DNA from: Rosa chinensis
Lineage: Eukaryota > Streptophyta > Magnoliopsida > Rosales > Rosaceae
Reading direction: 5' to 3'
DNA length: 64,000 nucleotides
Assembly (NCBI RefSeq): GCF_002994745.2
Contig: NC_037090.1
Coordinates: 21,192,001 to 21,256,000, forward strand
Made by a program: the position numbers and the translations under genes. The notes beneath the pieces are model-generated. The model had not been told where the DNA came from. It saw only the letters and a list, made by a program, of their open reading frames with translations, and made no database searches. Shown here piece after piece: positions 1 through 11,123 of this stretch; position 1 is the stretch's first letter, and every line of letters begins with the position of its first letter.

Positions 1-295
1 TGGCATATGTGTATGTTGAATATCATAATCTATCTGACGGCACTTTTTTTATCTCATTTATAATGGTCAGATTACCTAGGATGGAAGTTCTTATTTATGT
101 TGCAGTTAGTCCTAAAAGAATACTAATGTGTAGGAGTAAATTGAAAAATGTGTTATAGGTTTCAACTTTTGGCCTATTAATAAGTAGTCCACCTGATTTT
201 GGTAATATATTGCATATATTGTTCATTATTGTTCCTACAGGGTTCTAGGGTACCTTTATTTTTTCTATTTACTGTTTTCCTTTATGGCATTGCAG

Positions 296-1096
296 GCTCT
301 TTTCCAGAAAGGATCCAGACCAGCACCTTTAGATAATGTTCGTCATCTGTGTATCCATGTCGGGTACATGCTTGATGATGTTGTTCCGGCAATGGTCTCT
401 ATCTTGAAAGGAATTCCTAATTTGAGTACTTTGTACATAAAGTCATTTCCAATCTTTATCCACCTTGGATCTAAAGTAAGTAAAGCTCTGTTTTTCGTTC
501 TGTATGCATATTTGCAATTGTTATTTCTAGACTCCGGTGCAGGTAGATAATGGTTATAAATAACTTAGTTTTCTGTTATTTATATCCTGCAAGTTATTAT
601 TTTCTGCTTTTATTTTGGAAATTTTCAGTTGATCTTCTCTTTTTGTCTTGTTGCTTTGTCAGTCATCAGGATATAATGTGGATGATTATAAATAACTTAG
701 TTTTCTGTATTTATATCCTGCAAGTTATTAGTTTCTGCTTTTATTTTGGAAAATTTCAGTTGATCTTCTCTTTTTGTCTTGTTGCTTTGTCAGTCATCAG
801 GACATAATGTGGCATATTGGAAATTGCTAGACCTTGCTTTTGTTCATCAACTGGAGGAGGTAACCATAGAGCTTCCTAATGGGTCTAATGGAATCGAATT
901 AGCAAGCTATCTGCTCGAGCATGCTAAAAGTTTGAAGAAAATGGTGATTGTACATTCACCCCAACAATCTAGTGTTGAAAGGAAGTTGCATATAACATAT
1001 AAGAAGTCCAATCTCAGAGCTGTCTTGGAGGAAGATCAAAAGAGAGGAACTTTGGAGCGAAATAGCAGAAGAGCTTTTACCAGAGAAAGGATATAG
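296..1096 (+). CDS. F-box/FBD-LRR protein, 3' end only (two exons)
   Basis: This is the C-terminal part of a plant F-box/LRR protein with an FBD-type end; the F-box and most leucine-rich repeats would lie upstream of the window. Exon A is 296-475 (acceptor TTGCAG, donor GTAAGT) and encodes a stretch containing NVRHLCIHVGYML and GIPNLSTLYIKS. Exon B is 794-1096 and contains VAYWKLLDLAFVHQLEEVTI followed by GIELASYLLEHAKSLKKMVI, the usual FBD core. Frames join in phase 0 as GSK|SSGHN. In the family such proteins are substrate receptors of SCF ubiquitin ligases; the target is unknown. The last 30 or so residues look unlike the family, so the true end could differ. Part of the preceding intron and the exon B acceptor are tandemly duplicated. 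The gene may be a decayed copy; this cannot be judged without the 5' part. Confidence 0.7.
549..803 (+). repeat. Tandem duplication of intron end and splice acceptor
   Basis: About 130 bp at 549-676 is repeated at 682-803 with only a few differences. Both copies carry the pyrimidine-rich tract, the TTTGTCAG acceptor and the first bases of the exon (GTCATCAGGAYATAATGTGG). The intron of the F-box/FBD gene therefore offers two nearly identical acceptors. Only the downstream one leads into the long open exon at 794. Confidence 0.85.
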
Positions 1097-2269
1097 TGGC
1101 TTTGTGCTTTGGTTTACAGTGGTTTCATAAGAAATTGGATGAACTTGCTCTCGGGAAAGGCAAGAATGTGGGTGTAAATAATATGCATATGGTGATATGG
1201 TCGATGCCATTTTTTTTTTTTTTTTTTTTTTGTGGTCAAAGAAAAGAAAAGCAAAATTACAAGTTGTGTGAAATCAACAAATCATGGTGGTTTGGAAAGC
1301 TGCAGAGATGATCTGGGTCAAATGTTTTCTGGGTTTGAGTTTGACGTGCATTGACAAATCAACCAATTTTTTGGACGGTAAAATTTTAGAAAATATTACA
1401 TGCATGATAAACTTGAGTTCTCTAAATATTTTTTTTTATAAAAAATTCATAAGAAAGGTTCCTGAATATTTTGGTCAGTTAAAAAGTTAGAAGCTCTTGT
1501 CCAGAAACAAGGTGTATCTGGTTGGACTTCTATATGAAGATGGAGGAAGAAAGAAGAAAGAGGCAAAAAAAAAAAAAAGAGTTTAACGATGAATGAAAAG
1601 ATTAATAATAGAGTTTAAGTACATATTCTGTAGGGGTAATAAGAAAAATTAATTGTAATTTTTACTAAGATATTGTCTGTTATTGTAATTTCATTAGATT
1701 ATTTTAGTATTTTAATAAATCAGAAATTTGTAGGGTGAACAAAATAGTTAGTAGGGTGGCAATAGCTTTACGACATTTACACTTGAGAGACATTTCACAT
1801 AAATGTGACCGAAATACCTTATTGGCCTATTTTTCTGAGTTTAAGTAACTATTTAATTACATTTAAAGTAAGAGGTTTCGACCCATAGCCCAATTTTTAC
1901 CTTAAAAACTCTCATTTACCCGACCAGCAAATTAAAATTCTCACTCACACCGTTTAAAGGTAAAATAATACTTTTGGGCTCAACTCAATTATGAAATTAT
2001 AATGTGCCACTCTCTCCTAGCCTCATAACCACACCGACGAGAAAAACATTCACAAAGTCTCTCTCTCCCCATTCGGGTCACGACGAACCCTCCCTCTCAG
2101 AGTCTCCGTCTTAATCAGCAGCTTTTAGAGGACTACATCTGGCTGCATCCATTGCACCAGAACCTTCAAAAGCGTCAGTGATGTGCAGACCCATCAAACA
2201 GTCCATACAATTACCTTCTCTACGATTTGCTCCACCTGCGGCAACAAAATCAAGACCCATGCCAACTAT

Positions 2270-2359
2270 GACATTCACTCCCTTTGGCTGTGGAGCTTGA
2301 ATACTGGCAGTAGTGACATTCACTCCCTTTGGCTGCGGAGCTTGAATACTGGCAGTAGT
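2270..2359 (+). repeat. Two tandem copies of a 45-bp unit
   Basis: The units 2270-2314 and 2315-2359 both begin GACATTCACTCCCTTTGGCT and differ at one position. The unit length is a multiple of three and the short minus-strand ORF at 2111-2323 runs into the first copy. I assign no function. Confidence 0.85.
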
Positions 2360-2644
2360 GGTTTAATGGTAGTGTGCATTTTGAAATGGGTATGTGGTCT
2401 GCTAAGAAAGTATACTGGGCTGGGCTAGATTAGTAATGGATGTCTTGTTTCGAAATGGCACAAATAAATTGTCCGATGGTAGTCTATTAGGGTTGTGCCT
2501 CTTTGGAAATGGGTATGGAAACGGCAGATTAGTATGGTGGGCTTGATAGGGATGGTTTTCTTGTTTCCAAAGGCCAATGTGTATGCTGGTGGTAGACTGG
2601 TAGTGACAGTGTGCGGTTCAAAGGCTCTAAGAGGGCTCAAATTT

Positions 2645-2894
2645 TTACTTATGTGAGGATTCAGTTGGAGTGTGTAGATCAATGGAATAAGTTTCTCCGT
2701 TTTGTGGTTGTTAAATCTCTTTTGTGTTTACTTATGTGAGGATTCAGTTAGAGTGTGTAGAACAATGGAATAAGTTTACTCGGTTTTGTGGTTGTTAAAT
2801 CTCTTTTGTGTTTACTTATGTGAGGATTCAGTTAGAGTGTGTAGAACAATGGAATAAGTTTACTCGGTTTTGTGGTTGTTAAATCTCTTTTGTG
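2645..2894 (+). repeat. Three tandem copies of an 83-84-bp unit
   Basis: Copies start at 2645, 2728 and 2812, each with TTACTTATGTGAGGATTCAG. The second and third are almost identical. The first differs by a few substitutions and a 1-bp indel, so the last duplication is the youngest. Confidence 0.9.
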
Positions 2895-3395
2895 CTTGTT
2901 GGGATCACAAAATTTATTTTATTTTACTTTCTTTGTAGGAAAAAATAATTGACCCATTTGTCGAAAGGAGTCATCCTAATATTGTAATACAGTAAGCAGT
3001 ACAAAAACAACGTACCCCTGTGGGTTGCCAAAACAATTGACCCATTAATTTGTTTGTACTTCACTGTTAAAAGATGCAACATGTTTCAGTTATTGTTGCT
3101 TATATTAAAAGAAAAAAAATTCACCATCAAAATGCCCCAACGGCTTCTGTTGGAACTGCATATTCTAGATTATATGCCAGCAATTACAGTTAATTTGTTG
3201 CTACTAGTTAATTAGTTATTGTTCATTCATTGCTGTAAAAGAAGAGGTACTATATATCTTTGGTAAGATGGACTTTAGCTCTTCACCTTTGAATCCAGAC
3301 TTAGTACTGGATTAAGCTTCATTTGCTTAAATTTCAATCTGATAATATTGATTTCTTCAAGAGTTAGATTAGAGTTTTAATTAGCTTGACTGGTC

Positions 3396-6300
3396 ATGGA
3401 GTTTTCACCAACATGGTTAAGGATTTCACAGAGGATGATGTGTGCTATTGCTTTCATTGCCTGTTTTTCACCAGGTTTGCTAATTACTTTCAGTAAGTTT
3501 GATAATACATTTGAATGTTAGTAATCTTAACAAGGCAATCTGCATTTTCTCCAGAATATATCAACTAACTATAAAAGTTTTTTTGGTTGATTATTTCCTG
3601 AGACAATTGTCCAAAGATTATGCGTAAAGTCGCTGAAGAATAGATCATCCAGTTAGTAATGGCTCTTCATGTTAGTTTTACATATCAAGGAAAGCAAAAC
3701 ACTTGAATATGTGTGTGGTTGTAATGATATCCAAAATTGGAGTGAATTAAGCATTTGTTTCAAAAATAAAGAAATGAACTGAATTTTAAATGGGAAATGT
3801 CGATCAAATTACATTGCAGTTACGGTGAATGCTAAGATAAAGTTCCAGGCATTGCACATCAATATATCAAACCCTAAAGAATTAAAAGTGAAGTGGTCCG
3901 ACTTCCCCAATGATTTTGCATTTGGAGTCAGCACTGCTGCTGCACAGGTGCATTTTTGTAATTCTAAAATTCTACATTAACTTCAACATTCGTTTCCATC
4001 TTTTATGTCCATGAAATGTACCTATGAATGGTTATATATACCATGTGCAGATTGAAGGATCAACAAATAAAGCAGGACGAGGACCAAGTGTTTGGGACGA
4101 GTTTGTTAAGACATTCCCAGGTTCATTTCTTAATTAGCATTAATTTCTACTGTGGCTTTGTTCTAACTTCTACCAGCTATATATCATGCTCATTTTCCTT
4201 TTGTACATGATTTTCCTTTCTATTTAGAACGCATTGCAGACCATTCTACCATGTCTACCGCAATCGACTCATACAAGCGATACAAGGTGAGTAGAGAGCT
4301 AGCTAGCGCTACATGATTTTTCCATCTAAAATTCATTGTAAAGAAATTAACTCTTTTCTTTGGTTTGGCACATTAGCGACCGCTAAGTATTTGTTTGTAA
4401 TTAATCGCAGGAAGATGTGAAGGCAGTGAAAGCCCTTGGAGTTGATTCTTATAGATTTTCCATCTCTTGGACCAGGATTCTCCCCAGTATGCTTTTTATC
4501 TATTTCTTGTTCCCATAAGAAAGTTCAAAGGATCTCTTACGGATTAATATGAGGTTAATCTATGCTAAAAGCTCTGCACATTTTTCAAAATTTGTGATAT
4601 GTAGAGGGAACCTTGAGTGGAGGAATAAACCAAGAGGGTATTGATCACTACAACAACTTGATTGATGAACTAATCAAGAATGGTATGAACTATTTCTCAT
4701 CTAATGTAATTTGTTTACCAACTTGTGGTCTTTTGTTCATTGGCAAATACCTCAAATACTATTCCTTCCATTGGTCTTAGATATATATGTTAACATAGAT
4801 ATTTAATAGATTGAAATTTCAATGCAGGCATCACACCCTATGTAACCATATTACATTTTGATCCACCACAAGCCTTGACAGTCAAGTATGGAGGCTTTCT
4901 CGATCGCTCCTTTGTGTAAGTTCTTCTACTTTTCTTAATCATAATCTTTACCCAATGCCCCACAAGACTGAGCGTTTCTATTCAATATCACTTTTGTTCA
5001 GGGATGACTTTAAGGATTACAGTGAACTTTGCTTTAAGATCTATGGAGATAGAGTCAAAAATTGGATTACAATCAACGAGCCTTTTATTATAGCCAAAAT
5101 GGGCTATGATCTTGGGGTTGCTCCACCAGGCAGGTGTTCCATACCAGGTGGTCATTTCCATTATTGCACAGCTGGAAATTCATCTACTGAACCTTACATT
5201 GTGGTTCATAACCTTCTCCTTGCCCATGCCACTGTTGTTAAGCTCTATAGAGAAAAGTTTCAGGTGAGTTAAACTCTGGTTCTGTCGTATCATTAACTTT
5301 ATGAGATATGGGATCACATTTATGAGACTACTCTCTCTTGGCCAATAATTGTTTTAATTAGACAAAACAAGGTGGACAAATTGGATGGAGTCTTGTAGGT
5401 TCCTATGTTGAGCCTTATTCAAATTCATCTGAGGACAAAGCTGCAGCAAAAAGAATTTTGGACTTTGAACTTGGATGGTTAGTCACGTATCCACTATGAT
5501 CCTGATTACACTTAATGATTGAGCAAGAAGTCTCCTTATTTACTATAAATCTTTCTCCTGCTAATTTACTAGGTTCATGGAACCAATAGTATATGGACAT
5601 TATCCAAAGAGTATGAGGCGCTTGGTCAGGAAAAGGCTACCCCGTTTCACCAAAGAAGAGAAGAAATTGATTAAAGGATCCTTTGATTTCATTGGCATCA
5701 ACTATTATACCTCGAGATATGGTAGAAACATTCCAGCACGTCTAGATATGCCAAACTTCTATCGCTATGATCCTCTAGCGTCATCAGAGCGCAAGAGTAC
5801 GCTTCGTACTACCTTTTTGATTTGTCTGTGTTGTTTGTGCATGTTTGCCTAACTTTTTTGTATGTGATTGTTGCAGATGTAAATGGAGTCCCAATTGGTC
5901 CTCAGGTAAGAAAAATATTAATGCAAAAATTTGACTCCTTTAGATAAGTATAGCAATTTTTCGTAAGAGAACTTAGACATGATGTTTACCTTGCAGGCTG
6001 ATGGTAGCATGTTCATCTTGTCTTATCCACAAGGTCTCAAGAAACTTTTGAAGTTCATGAAGCGAAAATACCAGAGCCCTAAGATCTACATTTCCGAAAA
6101 TGGAATTACAGAGGCAAAGGACGATAAGCGTGGACTTGATGTAGCACTGAAGGATCCACATAGAATTGAATGTATTCTTCGGCATTTGTACATGATCAAG
6201 CAGGCCATAAAGTAACCATCCATTGGCCTTACGAATTGGCAATCCAGATTAATTTCTATTATTGAATGAGCATTTGCAAGTTTGAGGATAGATGATATTC

Positions 6301-6520
6301 ATTTTACTTGTCATTGATGTTTTGCAGGAAGGGTGTGAACGTCAAAGGATATTTCCACTGGGCTTTATTTGACGATTTTGAGTGGGGGGAAGGCTATATC
6401 CCAAGGTACGGGCTTTATTATGTCGACTACAATGACAATCTCAAGCGCATTCCTAAGGAATCTGCAAAGTGGCTCCCTAAATTCCTAAAAGGCGAAGATG
6501 CGATACATGTCAAAGCTTAG
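3396..6520 (+). CDS. GH1 family beta-glucosidase, complete, 13 exons
   Basis: Retaining beta-glucosidase of glycoside hydrolase family 1, 538 residues, the usual plant length. Exons: 3396-3474, 3820-3947, 4051-4120, 4228-4286, 4411-4486, 4605-4682, 4828-4915, 5002-5263, 5362-5477, 5573-5796, 5877-5905, 5997-6211, 6328-6520. All introns are GT-AG and the sum is 1617 nt. The start gives a hydrophobic N-terminus ([12 protein letters not shown]), read as a signal peptide, so the enzyme is probably secreted or vacuolar. Visible: [14 protein letters not shown] near residue 60, acid/base Glu219 in [13 protein letters not shown], nucleophile Glu437 in ISENG, and FEWGEGY near the end. Thirteen exons is the usual plant GH1 layout. 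Odd: the conserved HWD-L-PQ segment reads HFDPPQ at residues 173-178 (Trp to Phe). Plant relatives release aglycones from cyanogenic, monolignol or terpene glucosides; the substrate cannot be read from sequence. Confidence 0.95.
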
Positions 6521-6808
6521 CCATAAGCTGTAGATAGTACGTCAAGCACAAGTTCCCTGCATAGGTTGAGGAAATTGCTGTTATGGGAGAAAAAATTGTT
6601 AAACAGAGTAGTGCAATATACCCTTGAAAATTAAGTTTTATATGTAAGAATTATTTTGTGGACTCATCATTATTTATATAAAGTAATTACAATAACAAGT
6701 TAATGACTTAGGAATGAAGTGACTTGGATTGTATTCTAATCCTAGCTATTACAAATATAGATATTGTATTTGTATCTATATTATAAACTTAAGAGTTAAT
6801 TAGTTATA

Positions 6809-7229
6809 GGGTTATTATTACAAATGGTACCTGAACTTATCCTCTATTTTATCGATGGTACCTGAACTTCAATTTTGATCACAACCAGTACCTGAACTTT
6901 TCGATTTCATTTTAAATGGTACCTAAGGCCATCTTCGATCACTATTCCGGCCAAAAAAGCCAAATCTAAAAAAAACAAAAAACAAGTTCAAGGCAAGTCT
7001 ATTACCAAAAAATCATCACTATATATGATCGCAACCCTCGAAATCATCAAAAATCATCACTATGATCGCCTCCCATGCCGTTTTTAGTCGGAATAGTGAT
7101 CGGAGGTGGCTCTAGGTACCATTTAAAATGAAATCGAAAAGTTCGGGTACTGGTTGTGATCAAAATTGAAGTTCAGGTATCATCGATAATATTGAGGTAT
7201 AGTTCAGGTACCATTTGTGATAATAACCC
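6809..7229. mobile_element. Fold-back Mutator-like MITE with 9-bp target duplication
   Basis: A 421-bp element whose two halves are inverted copies of each other. The left end starts GGGTTATTATTACAAATGG and the right end closes CCATTTGTGATAATAACCC. Arms of about 140 bp continue the match through the motifs GGTACCTGAACTT and AAATGAAATCGAAAAGTTC. The flanks carry a perfect 9-bp direct repeat TTAGTTATA (6800-6808 and 7230-7238). Nine-base duplications and long terminal inverted repeats are typical of Mutator-like elements. It has no coding capacity and sits about 290 bp downstream of the beta-glucosidase stop. Confidence 0.9.
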
Positions 7230-7238
7230 TTAGTTATA

Positions 7239-8610
7239 AGTCCAAAAACCATGACCTGTTTTGATTGTAAACCGGACGAATAGTTTTGTTAATTGCGGTC
7301 CAGTGACTAAGTATCCACATCAGCTTACTTTCCTATATTACCATGATGAGTCAACTTCTACTTTTTCACATACCATATTTACTCATAACAATATTACTCA
7401 AAACAATCAATAATTTATGCATCAATAAATTGAGAGTTAATGTTGTTTTTCAATCAATTTGGTATTCATAAAAACCATATCAATTATAATATGTCATTAG
7501 CACAATAAAACCCTTAATTGATGCATCGTCATTAAAAAAAAATTATAACTTATATAAAATGATCATACCTTACCATCATTTTTCTACACCCTATATCTTG
7601 TCTCTTTTCTTCTCCTTTATTCTGATCAACTTCTTCTTATTTCTACACCTGTATTATAGAATTGTAATGTTGTTCAACTTCATTATACAATCAAATAGAT
7701 ATTCTAGATGGGTATTCATAAGAAGGTTTGATCCATCTAAAGAGGTAATATTCTACATTGTATCTCTATCTTTGCGCCTTAGGATAAATCATACAAAGGA
7801 AAGGGAGATACAATTTTCATATCTTAAGGGAAAGGCAAGTTGCTATTGTTCTTTTTTTTTGTACCTTTAGATTAGGAACAATGTCAAAAACTAAGTTGCT
7901 CTTTTTTGATTACCTTGTGCATAGATATGTTTGCAATTTTGATACCTAGTACAAATGTAATTTCTTAAGGGGAAAGGCAAGCTACAATGATTCTTCTTCT
8001 TCTTCTTCTTTCTACCTTTTTATTAGGAACCACGTTTAAACTACCTTAGTCTTTTTTCATTACCTTGTGCATAAAAATTTGCACTTTTCATATCTATTAC
8101 AAAGGTAGAGTAGTGTTGGTTTCTTTTTCTCTACTTATTAAATACGAATAATATTAGAACTCGATCATGGACTAGTCTATTGCTATATCTCTAGGTATTG
8201 TTGTGTCAATAACGCTACTTGGTTTGTTCTATTTTTTCTTTTTTGACTCTGATATAGATACACTATATTGTTTAAGAATTTATTGACCTTTCATGTAAGT
8301 ACATGATATGTTTACATAGATTTAAATACCATTTTTTTTAAAAAAAGAATAGCATATTATTTATTATAATTACGTTGAGTAGATTTTAGGAATTTGAAAT
8401 TCAAAATTTGAATATTTGAATTCAAAAATAAAGTCCCCAAATTATGAGATTTTGATAATTAGTTTCCTTGAAGGGCAAAATGGACAACGAAAAAAGTGGT
8501 TGGACTGCAATTAAAAATAAAAAAATGGCCAGACTACAATGAAAATTGATGTAGCAAATTGGACCTTGATTTAAATACCTCTAAACTTAATATACTTGAA
8601 TATCGAGTAT
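7239..8610. other. AT-rich intergenic region
   Basis: No gene recognised. It contains a diverged tandem duplication of about 150 bp (near 7818-7955 and 7966-8100, each with TTAAGGGRAAGGCAAG and TTACCTTGTGCATA), a (TTC)n run near 7992-8010, and a small palindromic patch at 8390-8427 built from GAATTTGAAATTC-like words. Confidence 0.6.
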
Positions 8611-8881
8611 GTCTTCTTCTTCTTTTTTGAAAGTTAAAATTCATTTCATAGCTACGCAAGCCAGAATGGCACATTACAAGCCCCAATAGGGGTAAATAGG
8701 TACCATTACATTTGAAACATTTCCTCTCCTTTATTCAGGAGCCTATCAGAACACAAATTCTATCTAGGAATAATCGTAAAAGAGAAGATTCCGAAGCCAA
8801 GGCGCTCAATTGCGGTGCATCAAGAAACATCTCTGCATTTGTGGTAGAAACAACATTCTGGAGGCCCAACAAAAGACACAA

Positions 8882-10398
8882 CTAAACTTTCTCCTTGCCC
8901 ATTGAGTCAGGGCTAGGAGGCTTACCGGAATAGAGGACCGTCAGAATATCCTCAGCTGGAATTTTGGCTGTCTTTGGCGGGTTCTTATTTTTTGCACCCA
9001 GTGGTCGACCTCTTTTCTTCTTGGAATCCGAAGATGTAGAGTGCATGTCAATTTGTTTGGAGACGAGAAAACCGTCTAGAGCTTCAATTAGTCCCAGAGC
9101 CTTAGCTGTGAATTGAACCGGTGGTTTTGGTTTCTTTCCCAACATAGTCATCCCCTGATCATTGGTGAGCTCCATGTTGCCTTCCTTGAGTTTTTTTAAA
9201 GATAGTTTCGGAGATGGAGACCTGCAACATTTCTCCACTCGAGTTAGCACATTCTCATCCTTGTTTTCTTTTCCCTGTGTCCCTGCTTCTTTGTTGGTGT
9301 CCATCTGCTCAGCCATTTCCATAACAGGAGTAATCTAATCAGTCCTTGGAATTGCAAGCTCAGATTCAGTAACACAATCACCGGTTGTTTCTCTGTTCGG
9401 ACCATCCAAAACATCAGTCACTTGAATTTCCTCCATGCAAACCGTATGCTCCTCCACTTGGTTGGAAATCAGAAAAACCTCATTTCCTTGAGTTTTCTCC
9501 ATTCCAGTAGTAATCTCCATCACATGTAGCATATCTTTGCTTACATTTATGTCAAGCGGCATCAACACCCTAGAGTTTTCCACCTCCTTCGAGCGTTCCA
9601 CAGTTTCCTTCCAGATAGTCACTCGCTTTCAAGATTTGTCAGGTTCTTTGGGACCAAAAATGGTGCAAGGGAGCTGTGGACTGGTTTTATTTCCATGAAA
9701 GCTAAAACCACCCGTTGCAGAACTACCATTAACCACATTCTGAAAAGGGTTAGGAAACTCCAACCTATTTTCCTTCTGTAAAGTAGCCTGGTGCACTGTT
9801 GGCTTTGGCGTAGCCATGCATTTGCCCTCCGTATGAAAGACTAGATTGCAATTCTTACACAACCCCAGCAGATTCTCAAAAAAGAAATCAATTCCTTCAA
9901 CAATTCTAGTAGTAAGCTTTAGGGTCTTCCTCAGAAAAAAAAAGGTATGTCAACTGCATGAGCAACTCGCACACGAATATCACCAGTGGCCTTAAACAGC
10001 TTGTTGTCCATGTTGAGAAAAGTACCCGCAACCGAGGCTACAGCTTTGATGGTATCCGGTTCCTCCAGAGCAGGGGTTCTGTTTCGGATTTTCACCCAGA
10101 AGAATAGGGAAGTCATGTTGATTGTTTGGATTGGTGCTAGACCATTATAGACTTGAATAGGCATAGGCGCACGATTGTAGTACCATGGCCCTCCCCATAG
10201 TACTTGGTTTCGATCTCGCCTGAGATCAAAAGCAAATACAAAAGTCTTCTGTGGTCGCTCCTGAACCTTAAACTTTCCATCCAGAACCCAAGCACGCCGG
10301 AAGTAACGCGTAAGGTCATGTAAATCAATAGGTTTTGGGGTCAGAGGACGTGCAAGCAGAAAAGATTGTGAGATACAATCCCTTGCATCTCTAGACAA
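8882..10398 (-). pseudogene. Retroelement ORF1-like pseudogene: DUF4283, zinc knuckle, AT-hook-like tail
   Basis: Read on the minus strand from 10398, the first 155 codons give a DUF4283 domain (RPLTPKPIDLHDLTRYF, then VLWGGPWYYNRAPMPI). After a frame break in a run of T (near 9925-9933) comes a zinc knuckle, CKNCNLVFHTEGKC. The same frame then runs to 8882, cut by TGA at 9629-9631 and TAG at 9335-9337. Its last part carries KKRGRPLGAKNK, an AT-hook-like basic patch. DUF4283 plus zinc knuckle is the nucleic-acid-binding ORF1 of plant L1-type LINEs and related genes. No endonuclease or reverse transcriptase follows. About 250 bp after the end, a T/C-rich run at 8612-8630 (A/G-rich on the element strand) suggests the 3' tail of a LINE that has lost ORF2. 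It shows no close resemblance to the LINE at 20057. Confidence 0.8.
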
Positions 10399-10439
10399 CG
10401 AGTTCTACAATCACTCGCCACATTAAATGATTACTCGGA

Positions 10440-11123
10440 CTTAAGAGACCTGCAAAAGACTAAGACTTGCTCTAATAACATTCGACTTCTTCACATGCAT
10501 CAGGTATATGCCTTGTCTTGTGTTAATATAATCCAACTAACATGCATTTAGTTTGTGTTTATATACTTGATTGTGTAATATAGATAATCATTCAGAACTT
10601 GATTCACATTATAGGCTGTCATTTATGTGTCGTGGATCAAGTTATACAATATAAGTTGCTTGGAAAAAGAAAGTATCAGGCAAATGGATAAGTTTGCTGT
10701 GTCTACTGTCAGATCAGTGTAGAAACATCAATATGATGCCTAATGGCCTATAACATTGGCCTATCGTATTACTCATATTACATAACTATGTAAAGTATTG
10801 GAAGAAACTAAATGGATTTCATGGTTGGGTCTGATACATTGATCAGCCAAGAGTCCAAGACAAGTTCCACCACTTCTGGCCCTGGCCCAACAGCTCTGTC
10901 TGTCTGTACAATACACCGACTTCGAGGAGTAGAGAATATCGAAGAAAGTGCCGGTAAAGTCCTGTCCCAAGTAGGGTTTGCCAAGTCCAAAACCCTAATT
11001 GTAAAAGAGCCAGAAACGTTCAGGCCCAAGAGAACTGCTCTTTTTGATATGTTATCTGATCCTTGTGCGCCAAGCTAACTCCAACTTTACCGAACAGCCG
11101 AACTGCTGGGGTAACAACTGCAA
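10440..11123. other. Spacer and probable promoter of the F-box gene
   Basis: No gene supported. Short open frames on both strands at 10773-11078 are uncoordinated. The last 200 bp before the F-box ATG would hold its promoter and leader; I see no certain TATA element. Confidence 0.5.

Larger units (their letters stand above)
1097..3395. other. Intergenic region with short tandem repeats, no gene recognised
   Basis: No supported gene. A T-homopolymer lies near 1210-1230 and an A-run near 1566-1580. A minus-strand ORF of 70 codons at 2111-2323 has no family I recognise. Two tandem repeats in this stretch are listed separately. Confidence 0.6.

Noticed and set aside
2111..2323. Minus-strand ORF with VGMGLDFVAAGGANRREG
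   Set aside because: Short, no family recognised, overlaps a tandem repeat; insufficient to call a gene.
7559..7870. 103-codon plus-strand ORF
   Set aside because: Phe/Leu/Ile/Tyr-rich translation of AT-rich intergenic DNA with no homology signal.
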